This document shows, piece after piece, positions 1 through 6,753 of a stretch of DNA of 10,640 bases (the stretch's first letter is position 1; every line of letters starts with the position of its first letter). The notes beneath the pieces were generated by a model that saw nothing but the letters and a program-made list of their open reading frames with translations, was not told where the DNA came from and made no database searches. The DNA is from Bacillota bacterium (lineage in GTDB: Bacteria > Bacillota > Clostridia > Lutisporales > Lutisporaceae). A program made the translations under genes and the position numbers. Where the stretch lies: contig JALNWH010000066.1 of the NCBI GenBank assembly GCA_023230985.1, positions 1 through 10,640 on the forward strand. The letters run 5' to 3'.

Positions 1-204
1 TAAAGTTGCAATAGCACCTGCTTTTATTGCATTCCCTATAAAATCGTGCCCATCATATTTTTCACCGACTATGGGAATAAACAAATTGCCCTCTCCAATA
101 GTTCGACTATCTGTACTTATTCCTTTAACTAATAATTCTTTGGAACAGTTTACCGCATTTCCTTGAACTGCTTTAACTATACTGCTAATATATATAGGCT
201 CCAT
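1..204 (-). CDS. murF: UDP-N-acetylmuramoyl-tripeptide--D-alanyl-D-alanine ligase MurF, N-terminal part (truncated by window edge)
   Basis: MurF adds D-Ala-D-Ala to UDP-MurNAc-tripeptide in the cytoplasm, the last soluble step of peptidoglycan precursor synthesis. I translated the reverse complement from ATG at 204-202 and obtained 68 open codons running off the window edge. The segment STDSRTIGEGNLFIPIVG, followed by GHDFIGNAIKAGA, is the typical Mur ligase N-terminal (UDP-binding) domain; the central ATPase and C-terminal domains lie outside. The start is well fixed: the ATG shares its first base with the murE stop (TAATG), and a GAGGAGG ribosome site lies 7 nt upstream within the last codons of murE. 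The overlap implies translational coupling to murE. MurE has the same type of N-terminal domain, so the name rests on both this sequence and the murE-murF gene order. Confidence 0.9.
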   Translation of the reverse strand, partial: MEPIYISSIVKAVQGNAVNCSKELLVKGISTDSRTIGEGNLFIPIVGEKYDGHDFIGNAIKAGAIATL

Positions 205-1661
205 TAGGTTCCCTCCTCAAGCAATTCCTTGACTATCTCTCTTTCATCGAAGTCTATAGTTTTATTATTTAATACTTGATAAGTTTCATGCCCTTTCCCT
301 GCCAAAAGTATTACATCATTATACTTTGCCAGTGCCATGGCATGTTTTATAGCTTCTCTCCTATTCTCAATGCACAAATAAGAACAATTTGTATCCCTAA
401 TGCCAATTTCAATTTCCTTTATAATTGAAATTGGATTTTCCGTCCTAGGATTATCCGAGGTCAATATGCAGTAATCAGAATAAATTCCTGCTATCCTGCC
501 CATAGTCGCTCTCTTTGATTTATCCCTATCTCCTCCGCAACCAAAAACCGTTATTAAATTTCCTCTGATGAAATGTCTGATTGTTATTAAAACATTTTCT
601 AATCCGGCTGGTGTATGTGCATAATCAATTATAATTTTATAAGGTGTATTCAAATCGAAGACTTCTAATCTGCCTGATACAGAATAAAGGCTTTCTATAC
701 CTTTACATATTGCCTCTTTAGGTATATCTTCGGCATAACCTATAGCAGCAGCTGTTAAACAATTATAAATACTAAATTTACCGGGGATACTGCTATTAAT
801 TGGTATTGTATATTTCGGGGTTATAAGATTAAACTTAACTCCATTACTGCTTAAAGATATATCTCTTGCCATAATATCGGCTTTTTCTTCTATACCAAAG
901 GTTATCAATGGTATCCCGGTATTTTTTATATTATTTATTATCAATCTTCCTTCTTGATCATCAATATTTATTATATTAGCATGTTTCGTCATATAAAACA
1001 GTTTTTCTTTAACTTTTCTATAGTTTTCCATTGTTTTATGAAAATCAAGATGATCTTGGCTTAGATTAGTAAAGGCTCCTATATAAAAGTTACACGAATC
1101 TACTCTCCTGAATTCTAATGAATGAGAGGAAACTTCCATCACTCCGTAGTCAATGCTCTCATTTACCATTTCTTTAAACAACCTTTGCAAATCCGGTGAC
1201 TCCGGTGTAGTTTTTACTGATTCTATTTTTTTATTGCCAATTTCAATAGCAATAGTACCTATTAAACCAACATTTTTTCCGGCACATTCCAAAATAGATT
1301 TTACCATATAAGCTGTCGTTGTTTTACCATTTGTACCTGTTATTCCGATTAATTTTAACATATTCGTAGGGTAATTGTAAAATCTCGATGAAATAACATG
1401 CAAGATATCTCTTGAACTTGCTACTTTTATTACAGTAACTGAATCAATTTTCACATCTTTTTCAACCATAATTGCAACTGCACCTTTTGTTATTACTTCT
1501 TCAATATAATAATGACCATTTGTAGTATTGCCACTTATAGAAACAAAAAGACAGTTTTTCATTACTGTTCTTGAATCATATGCTATTCCTTCTATATCAA
1601 CATCTAATTTACCACTGACACTAATTACATCTAAACCTTCAATAAGGTTTTTAAGTTTCAA
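204..1661 (-). CDS. murE: UDP-N-acetylmuramoyl-L-alanyl-D-glutamate--2,6-diaminopimelate ligase MurE
   Basis: This cytoplasmic ATP-dependent ligase adds the third stem-peptide residue to UDP-MurNAc-L-Ala-D-Glu. The 485-residue length is normal for the family. Visible motifs are the N-terminal domain with YDSRTV near residue 28, the P-loop GTNGKTTT at 109-116, TTPESPD from 151, the lysine that is carbamylated in the family (K218, in YRKVKEKLF), DYAHTPAGLENV near 346, and GKGHE at 455-459. DNPRTENP at 403-410 is the DNPR signature of ligases that use meso-diaminopimelate rather than lysine, so the wall is predicted to be DAP-type. The start is TTG, preceded by GAGGTGG at normal spacing; no in-frame ATG offers a better start. 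The AT-rich gap upstream has TATAAT-like and TTGAAC elements, but their spacing does not make a convincing promoter. The stop overlaps the murF ATG. Confidence 0.97.
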   Translation of the reverse strand: MKLKNLIEGLDVISVSGKLDVDIEGIAYDSRTVMKNCLFVSISGNTTNGHYYIEEVITKGAVAIMVEKDVKIDSVTVIKVASSRDILHVISSRFYNYPTNMLKLIGITGTNGKTTTAYMVKSILECAGKNVGLIGTIAIEIGNKKIESVKTTPESPDLQRLFKEMVNESIDYGVMEVSSHSLEFRRVDSCNFYIGAFTNLSQDHLDFHKTMENYRKVKEKLFYMTKHANIINIDDQEGRLIINNIKNTGIPLITFGIEEKADIMARDISLSSNGVKFNLITPKYTIPINSSIPGKFSIYNCLTAAAIGYAEDIPKEAICKGIESLYSVSGRLEVFDLNTPYKIIIDYAHTPAGLENVLITIRHFIRGNLITVFGCGGDRDKSKRATMGRIAGIYSDYCILTSDNPRTENPISIIKEIEIGIRDTNCSYLCIENRREAIKHAMALAKYNDVILLAGKGHETYQVLNNKTIDFDEREIVKELLEEGT

Positions 1662-1724
1662 AACACCACCTCATATTTATTATTAATACATAAAAATATT
1701 ATATTTATAATGTTCAATTTTTAT

Positions 1725-1775
1725 AAAAAGGCAATCGGAATTAAAGCCTTGACCAAAATTTCCGTTGCCTTTTTT
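1725..1775 (-). terminator. Rho-independent terminator after the spoVD-type pbp gene
   Basis: Read on the minus strand, GGCAACGGAA (1769-1760) can pair with TTCCGATTGCC (1740-1730) with one bulged base, closed by a loop of about 19 nt. The stem can extend through flanking A/T runs and is followed by TTTTTATAAA. It begins 8 nt past the stop of the transpeptidase gene. Because the hairpin has A-runs on one side and T-runs on the other, it could also act on the plus strand, although no plus-strand gene is present to need it. The large loop and the bulge make its strength uncertain. Confidence 0.72.
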
Positions 1776-1783
1776 ATAAAGCA

Positions 1784-3766
1784 TTATTCTTTTGGTTTAG
1801 CATATAGAATAACTATTGTACCTTCATCCACTTTGGAATCGGCACGTGGTGTCTGATCAATAATAATTGAATCTTCAGTGGGTTCTCCTTGCTCCTCTTC
1901 TAGCCTATATCTTAGTTTATTCTGGCTTAGGAGTTTTTTTGCCTCTTTCAGCTTGATATTTCTAACTTCCGGAACGATAATTTTTTCTTTCATTAACATT
2001 TCTGCTTCTTCTTCAGTATATTGCGGTTTAACATCCAAGTACCGCAAAGTGTCAAATAGAATACTCTTGACAACCGGTGATGCAATAACACCCCCATAAT
2101 AGCTTCCGGCACTTGGTTCATCAATAACAACTAAAACAACGACCTTGGGATCATTAGCAGGTGCAAATGCCAAAAAAGAAGATACATATCTGCCCTGTAC
2201 ATATCTTCCGCCTTCTGCTTTTTGTGCTGTGCCTGTTTTCCCTCCTACTTTATAACCCGGTATATAAGCTCCTGCACCGGAGCCGTTATTTACCACAGAC
2301 TCCAATATATTTCTCATTGTATATGATGTATCCTTTGAAATAACCTGTCTGACCATCCGGGGTTTAAAATCGTGAATAATATTTCCATCTTTATCTATAA
2401 GTTTCTTTGCAATCCTCGGTTCCATAAGATATCCGTCATTAACAATTGCCGATGCTGCAGTTATTAATTGAATTGGTGTTAAACTTATGCCTTGACCAAA
2501 AGCAATATTAGCCAGTTCAACAGGGCCTATTGAACTTACATTTCTTACTATTCCGGCAGCTTCACCCAACAATTTTATATTAGTAATATTCCCAAGCCCA
2601 AAGCCTTTAATATATTTATAAAACTTTTCTCTCCCAAGCCTTTGAGCTACTTCTATAAAAACAGGGTTACAAGAATTCTGAACACCTTCTACAAAAGTTT
2701 CGCTGCCATGGGGCTTATAATATCTCCAACACTTTAACTTATGTCCCGCAACTTCAGCATAACCGGAACAATAAAATTTATCATCCGGTTTTACCACACC
2801 TTCTTCCAAGCCTGCTGCAGAGGTAATGACTTTGAATGTAGATCCGGGTTCATAATTATCAGATATAATAGGATTTCGCCATATTTTAAACAAAGCATCG
2901 TATTGTTCCTTTAATGACATAGTGCCCCAATTATCAGCAAAGTCTTCCGGTATTTTTCTAGGATTATTATTATCATAATCCGGTTTTACAGCCATAGAAA
3001 GTATATCTCCGGTTTTTGGGTCCATTACAATGGCCATAGTAGTCTTTGCATTGTTTTCCTGCAACGCATTTTCTATGGCTTTTTCAGTAAAATGTTGAAT
3101 AACCTCATCTATAGTAAGGACTAAATTTAAACCGTCTTGAGGCTCATAATACTTCCTATCACTTCCCGGAAGTTCTCTTCCATAAGTATCAGTCATTTTT
3201 ATATCTCTTCCGGGAAAACCATTTAAATATTTTTCAAATGTTGCCTCTACACCGTCTTGACCTTGATTGTCATAATTTGTAAAGCCCAATACATGAGAAG
3301 CAAAATTACTTTGGGTATAAAACCTTTTACTTTCATCTATATAAATCAAACCTTTTAACTCCATGGCTCTCAATTCATTAATTATCTCAGAATCTACTTT
3401 TTGTTTTATTAGAATAGTATCCTTTTTAGCACTCAATTTTTCTACCAAAGCATCTTTATCCATACCTAATATATTTCCCAGAATTGAGGCTGTACCTTCC
3501 TTATCAGACACCTCCACCGGTCTTACATATATTTGGTATGCAGGTGCATTAGTAACTAATTCCTTGCCATTCCTATCGTATATTATTCCTCTTCTAGATG
3601 GTACCGGAACATCCCTAGTCCACTGTTCCATTGCTTTTTGCTGATAATCCGGTCCATTTATAATTTGAATAAAAAATAGCTTTACAGTAAGGAAAAGAAA
3701 CATTGCTGTAAAACCAAATAAAATAAAAATTACCCTCTTTTTTATTTTTTTTGCTATTGTGGCCAT
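1784..3766 (-). CDS. spoVD: Class B penicillin-binding protein, SpoVD/FtsI type transpeptidase with one C-terminal PASTA domain
   Basis: This membrane-anchored D,D-transpeptidase cross-links peptidoglycan at the septum (FtsI/PBP2B role) or in the spore cortex (SpoVD role). The 660 residues show a short basic N-terminus and one membrane segment at about 11-34, then a dimerisation domain with PSRRGIIYDRNG at 56-67 and FYTQSNFASHVLGF at 149-162. The transpeptidase domain carries the SxxK nucleophile motif STFK (S309), the SxN motif SCN at 365-367 and KTGT at 510-513, so it looks catalytically intact. A single PASTA repeat occupies about 596-656. One PASTA repeat and this length fit SpoVD; B. subtilis PBP2B has two repeats and is longer. 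In many clostridia the gene at this dcw position serves division, so the role is not settled by sequence. The start is ATG with GAGGGGGG a few nt upstream. It lies 21 nt after ftsL. Confidence 0.95.
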   Translation of the reverse strand: MATIAKKIKKRVIFILFGFTAMFLFLTVKLFFIQIINGPDYQQKAMEQWTRDVPVPSRRGIIYDRNGKELVTNAPAYQIYVRPVEVSDKEGTASILGNILGMDKDALVEKLSAKKDTILIKQKVDSEIINELRAMELKGLIYIDESKRFYTQSNFASHVLGFTNYDNQGQDGVEATFEKYLNGFPGRDIKMTDTYGRELPGSDRKYYEPQDGLNLVLTIDEVIQHFTEKAIENALQENNAKTTMAIVMDPKTGDILSMAVKPDYDNNNPRKIPEDFADNWGTMSLKEQYDALFKIWRNPIISDNYEPGSTFKVITSAAGLEEGVVKPDDKFYCSGYAEVAGHKLKCWRYYKPHGSETFVEGVQNSCNPVFIEVAQRLGREKFYKYIKGFGLGNITNIKLLGEAAGIVRNVSSIGPVELANIAFGQGISLTPIQLITAASAIVNDGYLMEPRIAKKLIDKDGNIIHDFKPRMVRQVISKDTSYTMRNILESVVNNGSGAGAYIPGYKVGGKTGTAQKAEGGRYVQGRYVSSFLAFAPANDPKVVVLVVIDEPSAGSYYGGVIASPVVKSILFDTLRYLDVKPQYTEEEAEMLMKEKIIVPEVRNIKLKEAKKLLSQNKLRYRLEEEQGEPTEDSIIIDQTPRADSKVDEGTIVILYAKPKE

Positions 3767-3787
3767 GTCAACCCCCCTCAGGGAATG

Positions 3788-4294
3788 CTAATCAAGAAAA
3801 GACACTAGAATGCCGATTATTGATTTTATTTTTGAAATATATTTATTTTCAAAAACATCCTCTTTTGAAAAATATGTTTTATCCATTGTTTCATTTTTTT
3901 GAATTGGCTTTTCAACATTAACATATACTATTTGATCTAAATCAGGATACTGCATATTTAACTCTTCAAAAGCGATATTTTCTAAAGATTGTAAATTTAT
4001 TTTTTGTGCTAGTTTAACACCTAACATAGAGTTCTCTTTTTCTAATTCTTTTAATTCCTTTTCAAGCTTATTTATATTAAAATTTATTTCTGCAATATAT
4101 GCATAACGTGCTATCATTGCGATACTAATTGAAAAGATTAACATAACAATAAATATATGAGGCCTAGATTTTTTCTTTACAGCTTTTTTCTTTACTACTT
4201 TTTCTTTTCTATCGGAAAGGGGCATCTCATCATATATAAATTGTTCATCGTTATAATCATAATAATCATATGCTCTATTGTCTGCTATTATCAT
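3788..4294 (-). CDS. ftsL: FtsL-like cell division protein (septum formation initiator family)
   Basis: FtsL is a bitopic membrane protein that, with FtsB/DivIC and DivIB/FtsQ, activates the septal synthase FtsW-PBP. From the chosen ATG the protein has 168 residues: an acidic, Tyr-rich cytoplasmic tail (about 5-25), a Lys-rich stretch (28-43), one membrane helix (about 46-67), a short coiled coil (INKLEKELKELEKENSMLG, about 74-92), then LENIAFEELNMQYPDLDQIVYV (104-125), which resembles the conserved end of FtsL/DivIC proteins. The family diverges quickly, so position between rsmH and the class B PBP gene carries much of the call. I chose ATG at 4294-4292 because AAAGGGGA ends about 6 nt upstream. 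A longer TTG-initiated frame reaching 4339 overlaps rsmH and has no good ribosome site. The C-terminus (about 152-168) is unusually hydrophobic. Confidence 0.85.
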   Translation of the reverse strand: MIIADNRAYDYYDYNDEQFIYDEMPLSDRKEKVVKKKAVKKKSRPHIFIVMLIFSISIAMIARYAYIAEINFNINKLEKELKELEKENSMLGVKLAQKINLQSLENIAFEELNMQYPDLDQIVYVNVEKPIQKNETMDKTYFSKEDVFENKYISKIKSIIGILVSFLD

Positions 4295-4316
4295 TTTTAT
4301 TCCCCTTTCTTTAATA

Positions 4317-5258
4317 TTAGAACCCTGTCTTTTCTGCAACTCTTAGTTTTGCGCTCCTTGAGCGTGGGTTTTTTTCAACTTCTTCAGCACTTGCAGTTAT
4401 GGGTTTTCTCGTTATTATCTTTAAGGAAGGTACTTTACCACAAATGCATATAGGTGCTCTAGGCGGACAAATACAAGGATTCTCCAACTTATTAAATATC
4501 GATTTTATTATTCTATCTTCTAGGGAATGAAAGGTAATGATACAAAACCTTCCCCCTGTTTTTAATACTTCTACTCCTACCTCAACAGCTTGTTCCAAGA
4601 TACCTAGTTCATCGTTAACTGCAATTCTAATAGCCTGAAAAGTTCTTTTAGCAGGATGCGGCCCCTTTCTCCTTGCAGATGCGGGTATTGCGGCTTTTAC
4701 TATTTCCACTAGTTCGTAAGTTGTTTCAATCCTTTTTTTTAATCTTTCTTTGCAAATAAACGAGGCGATTCTTTTTGCCCATTTTTCTTCACCATAACTC
4801 CAAATTACCTTATATATTTCTTCTTCAGTCCAGTCATTAACTATAATCTTCGCCGTCAAAGTATTATCCATATCCATTCTCATATCTAAAATAGCATCTT
4901 TCATATAACTAAATCCACGCTCTTCTTCATCTAATTGATGTGAAGAGACACCTAAATCCAATAAAATGCCATCTACATGGCTAATTTGTCTATTATGAAT
5001 TATTTTTTTAATATTTTTAAAATTATCGTTTATTATTACTACATTTTTATTGCAATCTTTTAGTTTAAGTTTAGATGCATTTATAGCATTAATATCTTGA
5101 TCAATTCCTATTAAGATACCGGCGGTTTTTAAATGTTTTGCTATCTCATATGAGTGGCCCCCGCCACCAATTGTTCCGTCAATATAAATACCATCGGTTT
5201 TTATATTTAAATTCTCTATTACCTCGTTTAGTAAAACAGGTATATGAGAAAATTTCAA
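4317..5258 (-). CDS. rsmH: 16S rRNA (cytosine(1402)-N(4))-methyltransferase RsmH (MraW)
   Basis: RsmH methylates N4 of C1402 in the 16S rRNA P site, using S-adenosylmethionine. Family hallmarks are clear: the N-terminal HIPVLLNEVIENLNI, the SAM-binding DGTIGGGGHS, IGIDQD, the DLGVSSHQLDEEERGFSY motif, PHPAKRTFQAIRIAVNDEL and ITFHSLEDRIIK. A Cys-rich CICPPRAPICICG segment near the C-terminus is usual in Firmicute members. The frame is open to an ATG at 5264 (315 aa), but AGGAGG (5272-5267) is only 2 nt from that ATG and 8 nt from TTG at 5258-5256. I therefore prefer the TTG, giving 313 aa starting MKFSHIPVLLNEV, which also matches the usual family N-terminus. It follows mraZ closely and precedes ftsL by 22 nt. 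The enzyme identity is certain; only the start is open. Confidence 0.95.
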   Translation of the reverse strand: MKFSHIPVLLNEVIENLNIKTDGIYIDGTIGGGGHSYEIAKHLKTAGILIGIDQDINAINASKLKLKDCNKNVVIINDNFKNIKKIIHNRQISHVDGILLDLGVSSHQLDEEERGFSYMKDAILDMRMDMDNTLTAKIIVNDWTEEEIYKVIWSYGEEKWAKRIASFICKERLKKRIETTYELVEIVKAAIPASARRKGPHPAKRTFQAIRIAVNDELGILEQAVEVGVEVLKTGGRFCIITFHSLEDRIIKSIFNKLENPCICPPRAPICICGKVPSLKIITRKPITASAEEVEKNPRSRSAKLRVAEKTGF

Positions 5259-5266
5259 TATCATAG

Positions 5267-5274
5267 CCTCCTTT
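5267..5274 (-). promoter_or_regulatory. Ribosome binding site AAAGGAGG of rsmH, decides the start codon
   Basis: AAAGGAGG lies between the mraZ stop (5276-5278) and the two candidate rsmH starts. Spacing is 2 nt to the ATG at 5264 and 8 nt to the TTG at 5258. Bacterial Shine-Dalgarno spacing is normally about 5-10 nt, so the TTG is favoured. Confidence 0.7.
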
Positions 5275-5275
5275 G

Positions 5276-5707
5276 CTAAATACCCAATTGAGACATTTTT
5301 TCCGCCACTTCTTCATAAGTAATGTTTGCGTCACTATTAAACCTATTCCATTCTTCCAGACTCCAGATTTCAACTCTCGTGGAAACACCGATTATAACAA
5401 CATCTTTATCGATTTTGGCAAATTCTTTTAGATTGCTGGGTATAAGTGTCCTACCTTGCTTATCTATTTCGCATTCGGTAGCTCCGGCGAAAAAAAACCT
5501 TACAAAAGCCCTGGCATCTTTATTTGTCATGGGAATATCTTTTAGCTTTCTTTCAATATTCTCCCACTCTTCTATCGGATATATAAATAAACAATTATCC
5601 AATCCTTTTGTCATGACAAATGAACCTCCAAAATCATCTCTAAATTTTGCAGGCATGCTTACTCGATTTTTACTATCTAGCGTGTGCTTATACTCACCTA
5701 TAAACAT
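5276..5707 (-). CDS. mraZ: Transcriptional regulator MraZ
   Basis: MraZ is the DNA-binding regulator that heads most dcw clusters and controls its own operon; it forms a ring-shaped oligomer of AbrB/SpoVT-like folds. From ATG at 5707-5705 the product has 143 residues, the usual size. It contains both family repeats with the DxxxR signature: DSKNRVSMPAKFR at 11-23 and DKQGRTLIPSNLK at 82-94. The N-terminus MFIGEYKHTLD is the typical family start. The open frame extends four codons further up to GTG GTG at 5719-5714, but those bases form part of the upstream repeat region, and GGTGAT a few nt before the ATG can serve as ribosome site. The stop lies 17 nt before the preferred rsmH start codon. 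A likely operator array for this protein lies directly upstream. Confidence 0.96.
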   Translation of the reverse strand: MFIGEYKHTLDSKNRVSMPAKFRDDFGGSFVMTKGLDNCLFIYPIEEWENIERKLKDIPMTNKDARAFVRFFFAGATECEIDKQGRTLIPSNLKEFAKIDKDVVIIGVSTRVEIWSLEEWNRFNSDANITYEEVAEKMSQLGI

Positions 5708-5720
5708 CAATATCACCACT

Positions 5721-5765
5721 AAACTTTATATCACTTTTCTCCACTTCGTACCACTTCATACCACT
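5721..5765 (-). promoter_or_regulatory. Putative MraZ operator: AGTGG direct repeats at 10-bp spacing
   Basis: On the minus strand AGTGG occurs at 5765-5761, 5755-5751 and 5745-5741, with AGTGA at 5735-5731 and a degenerate AGTTT at 5725-5721, all in exact 10-bp register. The unit reads approximately AAGTGGTANG. MraZ is known to bind short G-rich direct repeats spaced by one helical turn upstream of its own gene (TGGG-type repeats in E. coli, AAAGTG-type repeats in mollicutes), so this array fits autoregulation. It ends 14 nt before the mraZ ATG. The promoter itself must lie in the AT-rich sequence just upstream (about 5766-5822); I cannot single out reliable hexamers there. Assignment to MraZ is inferred from position and motif. 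Confidence 0.8.
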
Positions 5766-5811
5766 ATTATGTATTATTCTATATATATTTATAAAATCCT
5801 TCTTATTTTTG

Positions 5812-5842
5812 AAAAAAATAAAAATAGTACTTGTGTACTATT
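5812..5842 (-). terminator. AT-rich hairpin plus T-tract after lgt, possible weak terminator
   Basis: Read on the minus strand, AATAGTAC (5842-5835), a 4-nt loop ACAA and GTACTATT (5830-5823) form a perfect 8-bp inverted repeat, followed by TTTATTTTTTT (5822-5812). The layout is that of an intrinsic terminator for lgt, whose stop is 66 nt upstream. The stem has only two G-C pairs, so termination may be leaky and let lgt transcripts continue into mraZ. The dyad could instead be a protein-binding operator in the mraZ promoter region. Confidence 0.45.
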
Positions 5843-5907
5843 AATTCAAAACTATATTTTATTAACTTAACCACATAATTTAATAATCTATACTTATAAT
5901 TAAATTT

Positions 5908-6639
5908 TTATATGTCTTTTGTTTTTCTCCTTATTTTTATCAACCCCACCCCTAAAAATATCAACAACAGGCTTATAAGTTGCGCAACTCTCATACCCAT
6001 AAACATCAAACTATCGGTCCTCAAACCTTCTATCCAAAATCTGCCTATTGAATAGATTACTCCATAAAGTATAAAGACTTCACCATCAAATCTTTTGTTC
6101 TTTTTATAGTATATTAAAAATAAAAACAATCCAAGATCCCATATTGATTCATATAAAAAAGTAGGATGGACTTTTGTACCTTCTATCATAATCCCCCAAG
6201 GTAAACTCGTCGGGCCGCCGTGTGCTTCACCATTTATATAATTTCCCCAACGCCCGATTGCCTGGCCAAGAGAAATACTTGGAGCTACTACATCTGCTGT
6301 TTTCCAAAAAGGAAGCTCTTTGTATCTAGTAAATATGTAGCCAACGGCAACCGCAGCAATAAGGCTGCCATGTATCGCCATACCGCCTTCTCTTATATTT
6401 AATATTTTTATAATATTTCCCTTATAGTATTCCCATTGAAATATTACATAATAAAGCCTGGCTCCGATAACCGCAGCAGGCACACACCATAATGCTAAAT
6501 CAATAATGTCATCCGGGTTATAGCCTTGCTTTTTAGCTTCGTTATAAGCAAAATATAATCCGGCGATTATACCGATAGACATTAAAATCCCATACCATCT
6601 TATTTCTAAACCAAATATCTCTAAAGCAATTGGATTCAT
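5908..6639 (-). CDS. lgt: Phosphatidylglycerol--prolipoprotein diacylglyceryl transferase Lgt
   Basis: Lgt transfers diacylglycerol from phosphatidylglycerol to the lipobox cysteine of prolipoproteins, the first step of lipoprotein maturation in the cytoplasmic membrane. The 243 residues are mostly hydrophobic, consistent with the multi-pass family fold. Signatures seen are GGMAIHGSLIAA (85-96, with H90 at the position of the E. coli catalytic-region histidine), GRWGNYINGEAHGG (129-142, the Lgt family signature, with R130 matching the essential arginine), and IGRFWIEGLRTDS (198-210, containing the second conserved arginine, R207). The start is ATG with GAGGCG upstream. The gene stands alone between a V-type ATPase terminator and mraZ, with its own consensus promoter. 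No functional link to either neighbour is needed to explain this. Confidence 0.96.
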   Translation of the reverse strand: MNPIALEIFGLEIRWYGILMSIGIIAGLYFAYNEAKKQGYNPDDIIDLALWCVPAAVIGARLYYVIFQWEYYKGNIIKILNIREGGMAIHGSLIAAVAVGYIFTRYKELPFWKTADVVAPSISLGQAIGRWGNYINGEAHGGPTSLPWGIMIEGTKVHPTFLYESIWDLGLFLFLIYYKKNKRFDGEVFILYGVIYSIGRFWIEGLRTDSLMFMGMRVAQLISLLLIFLGVGLIKIRRKTKDI

Positions 6640-6675
6640 TTTATTCGCCTCATTTTAAATTTTAGTCTATTATTG

Positions 6676-6703
6676 ATTATAATAGTCACTTTTTTAATGT
6701 CAA
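6676..6703 (-). promoter_or_regulatory. Consensus sigma-A (sigma-70) promoter of lgt
   Basis: On the minus strand TTGACA (6703-6698) and TATAAT (6681-6676) match the consensus at all six positions each, separated by 16 bp. The predicted transcription start near 6669 gives a leader of about 30 nt before the lgt ATG at 6639, with a GAGGCG ribosome site inside it. It lies just past the V-type ATPase terminator, so lgt is expected to be transcribed independently. Confidence 0.85.
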
Positions 6704-6722
6704 GTAGAAATATGTCCAATAA

Positions 6723-6753
6723 TGATAAAAATGCCGCAGCATTGCTGCGGCAT
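6723..6753 (-). terminator. Rho-independent terminator of the V-type ATPase operon
   Basis: Read on the minus strand, ATGCCGCAGC (6753-6744), a 3-nt loop AAT and GCTGCGGCAT (6740-6731) form a perfect 10-bp, GC-rich stem followed by TTTTATCATT. The stem starts 4 nt after the subunit D stop codon. The T-run is short (four), but the stem is strong, and a new promoter begins about 20 nt further on. Confidence 0.88.

Noticed and set aside
1698..1717. TTGAAC and TATAAT-like elements upstream of murE considered as a promoter
   Set aside because: The two hexamers are only 8 bp apart, and no acceptable -35 lies about 17 bp upstream of the TATAAT, so in this AT-rich gap the matches may be chance.
4295..4339. 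TTG-initiated N-terminal extension of FtsL (15 extra residues)
   Set aside because: It overlaps the end of rsmH and lacks a ribosome site, whereas the internal ATG at 4294 has AAAGGGGA at good spacing.
5179..5388. 69-codon minus-strand frame bridging mraZ and rsmH
   Set aside because: It overlaps the conserved ends of both genes in another frame and resembles nothing.
5708..5719. GTG-initiated N-terminal extension of MraZ (MVIL before MFIGEY)
   Set aside because: The family begins at MFxGEY, and the extra codons fall in the repeat and ribosome-site sequence.
5322..5870. 182-codon open frame on the plus strand over mraZ and its upstream region
   Set aside because: It is antisense to the well supported mraZ, has no recognisable domain, and its extension is explained by the AT-rich non-coding gap and the complement of mraZ.
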